DNA of 6,518 bases from Bordetella parapertussis (lineage in GTDB: Bacteria > Pseudomonadota > Gammaproteobacteria > Burkholderiales > SG8-39). The stretch is taken from the NCBI GenBank assembly GCA_945869935.1, contig CAMBSA010000109.1, positions 1 to 6,518 of the forward strand, given 5' to 3'. A program made the translations under genes and the position numbers. A model generated the notes under the pieces. That model was not told the origin of the DNA. It did no database searches and saw nothing but the letters and a program-made list of their open reading frames with translations. Shown here piece after piece: positions 6,453 through 6,518 of the stretch. Each line of letters starts with the position of its first letter. Position 1 is the stretch's first letter.

Positions 6453-6518
6453 AGGGGATTCAACGAACCGCGCTAAAGCGCGGAGGGGATTCAACGAACC
6501 GCGCTAAAGCGCGGAGGG
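6446..6518 (+). repeat. 31-bp perfect tandem repeat with hairpin at each unit junction, running off the window
   Basis: Units lie at 6446-6476, 6477-6507 and, partial, 6508-6518, identical wherever they overlap. Each unit starts AGCGCGGAGGGG and ends AACCGCGCTAA. Each junction forms CCGCGCT-AA-AGCGCGG, a 7-bp palindrome arm pair (practically a 6-bp stem with a TAAA loop), at 6468-6483 and 6499-6514. A degenerate earlier copy is embedded in the gene end: 6425-6437 (ACGAACCGCGCTA) equals 6463-6475. Each unit carries a Shine-Dalgarno-like GGAGGGG with no start codon in reach. There are no spacers, so it is not a CRISPR array. Copy number is unknown because the window stops inside the third unit. 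Confidence 0.85.

Noticed and set aside
6446..6518. CRISPR array
   Set aside because: The repeats are directly adjacent with no spacers and no cas genes are present; the unit is a plain tandem repeat.

Overview
The window is a GC-rich, gene-dense stretch of bacterial accessory metabolism. It contains two Bug/TctC-type periplasmic solute-binding proteins, a molybdenum hydroxylase large subunit, an amidase-signature enzyme and a TauD/TfdA-family dioxygenase. Stand-alone Bug proteins beside catabolic enzymes are most typical of Betaproteobacteria (Burkholderiales, e.g. Alcaligenaceae or Comamonadaceae relatives). That placement is inferred from gene content, since no marker gene is present.

Layout: (1) nt 1-1058, + strand: the C-terminal about 350 residues of an amidase, cut by the window's left edge. 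(2) nt 1059-1109: a tiny convergent junction with a duplicated 19-bp hairpin element. (3) nt 4450-1089, - strand: a two-gene unit, a xanthine dehydrogenase-family molybdopterin-binding subunit (775 aa) followed 20 nt later by Bug protein 1 (337 aa, probable TTG start). (4) nt 4451-4578: a divergent control region with a good sigma70-like promoter for the + strand and a small dyad over its -35 box. (5) nt 4579-6438, + strand: a two-gene unit, Bug protein 2 (about 320 aa) and, after 18 nt, a 292-aa TauD/TfdA Fe(II)/2-oxoglutarate dioxygenase. (6) nt 6425-6518: a 31-bp tandem repeat with a hairpin at each junction. It begins over the dioxygenase stop codon and runs off the window's right edge.

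The genes read as a catabolic island. Each oxidative enzyme is co-transcribed with its own candidate periplasmic binding protein, and an amidase lies beside them. A plausible but unproven reading is uptake and stepwise oxidation/hydrolysis of small carboxylated or N-containing organic compounds. No substrate can be named. The FeS and FAD partner subunits expected for the molybdenum hydroxylase are not in the window, and there is no room for them next to the large subunit.

The gene families are all known. The least explained observation is that two unrelated genes (Bug 1 and the dioxygenase) each have their final codons and stop copied just downstream as short repeats able to fold into hairpins. 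In both cases the copy ends in TAA while the gene itself ends in TGA or TAG.
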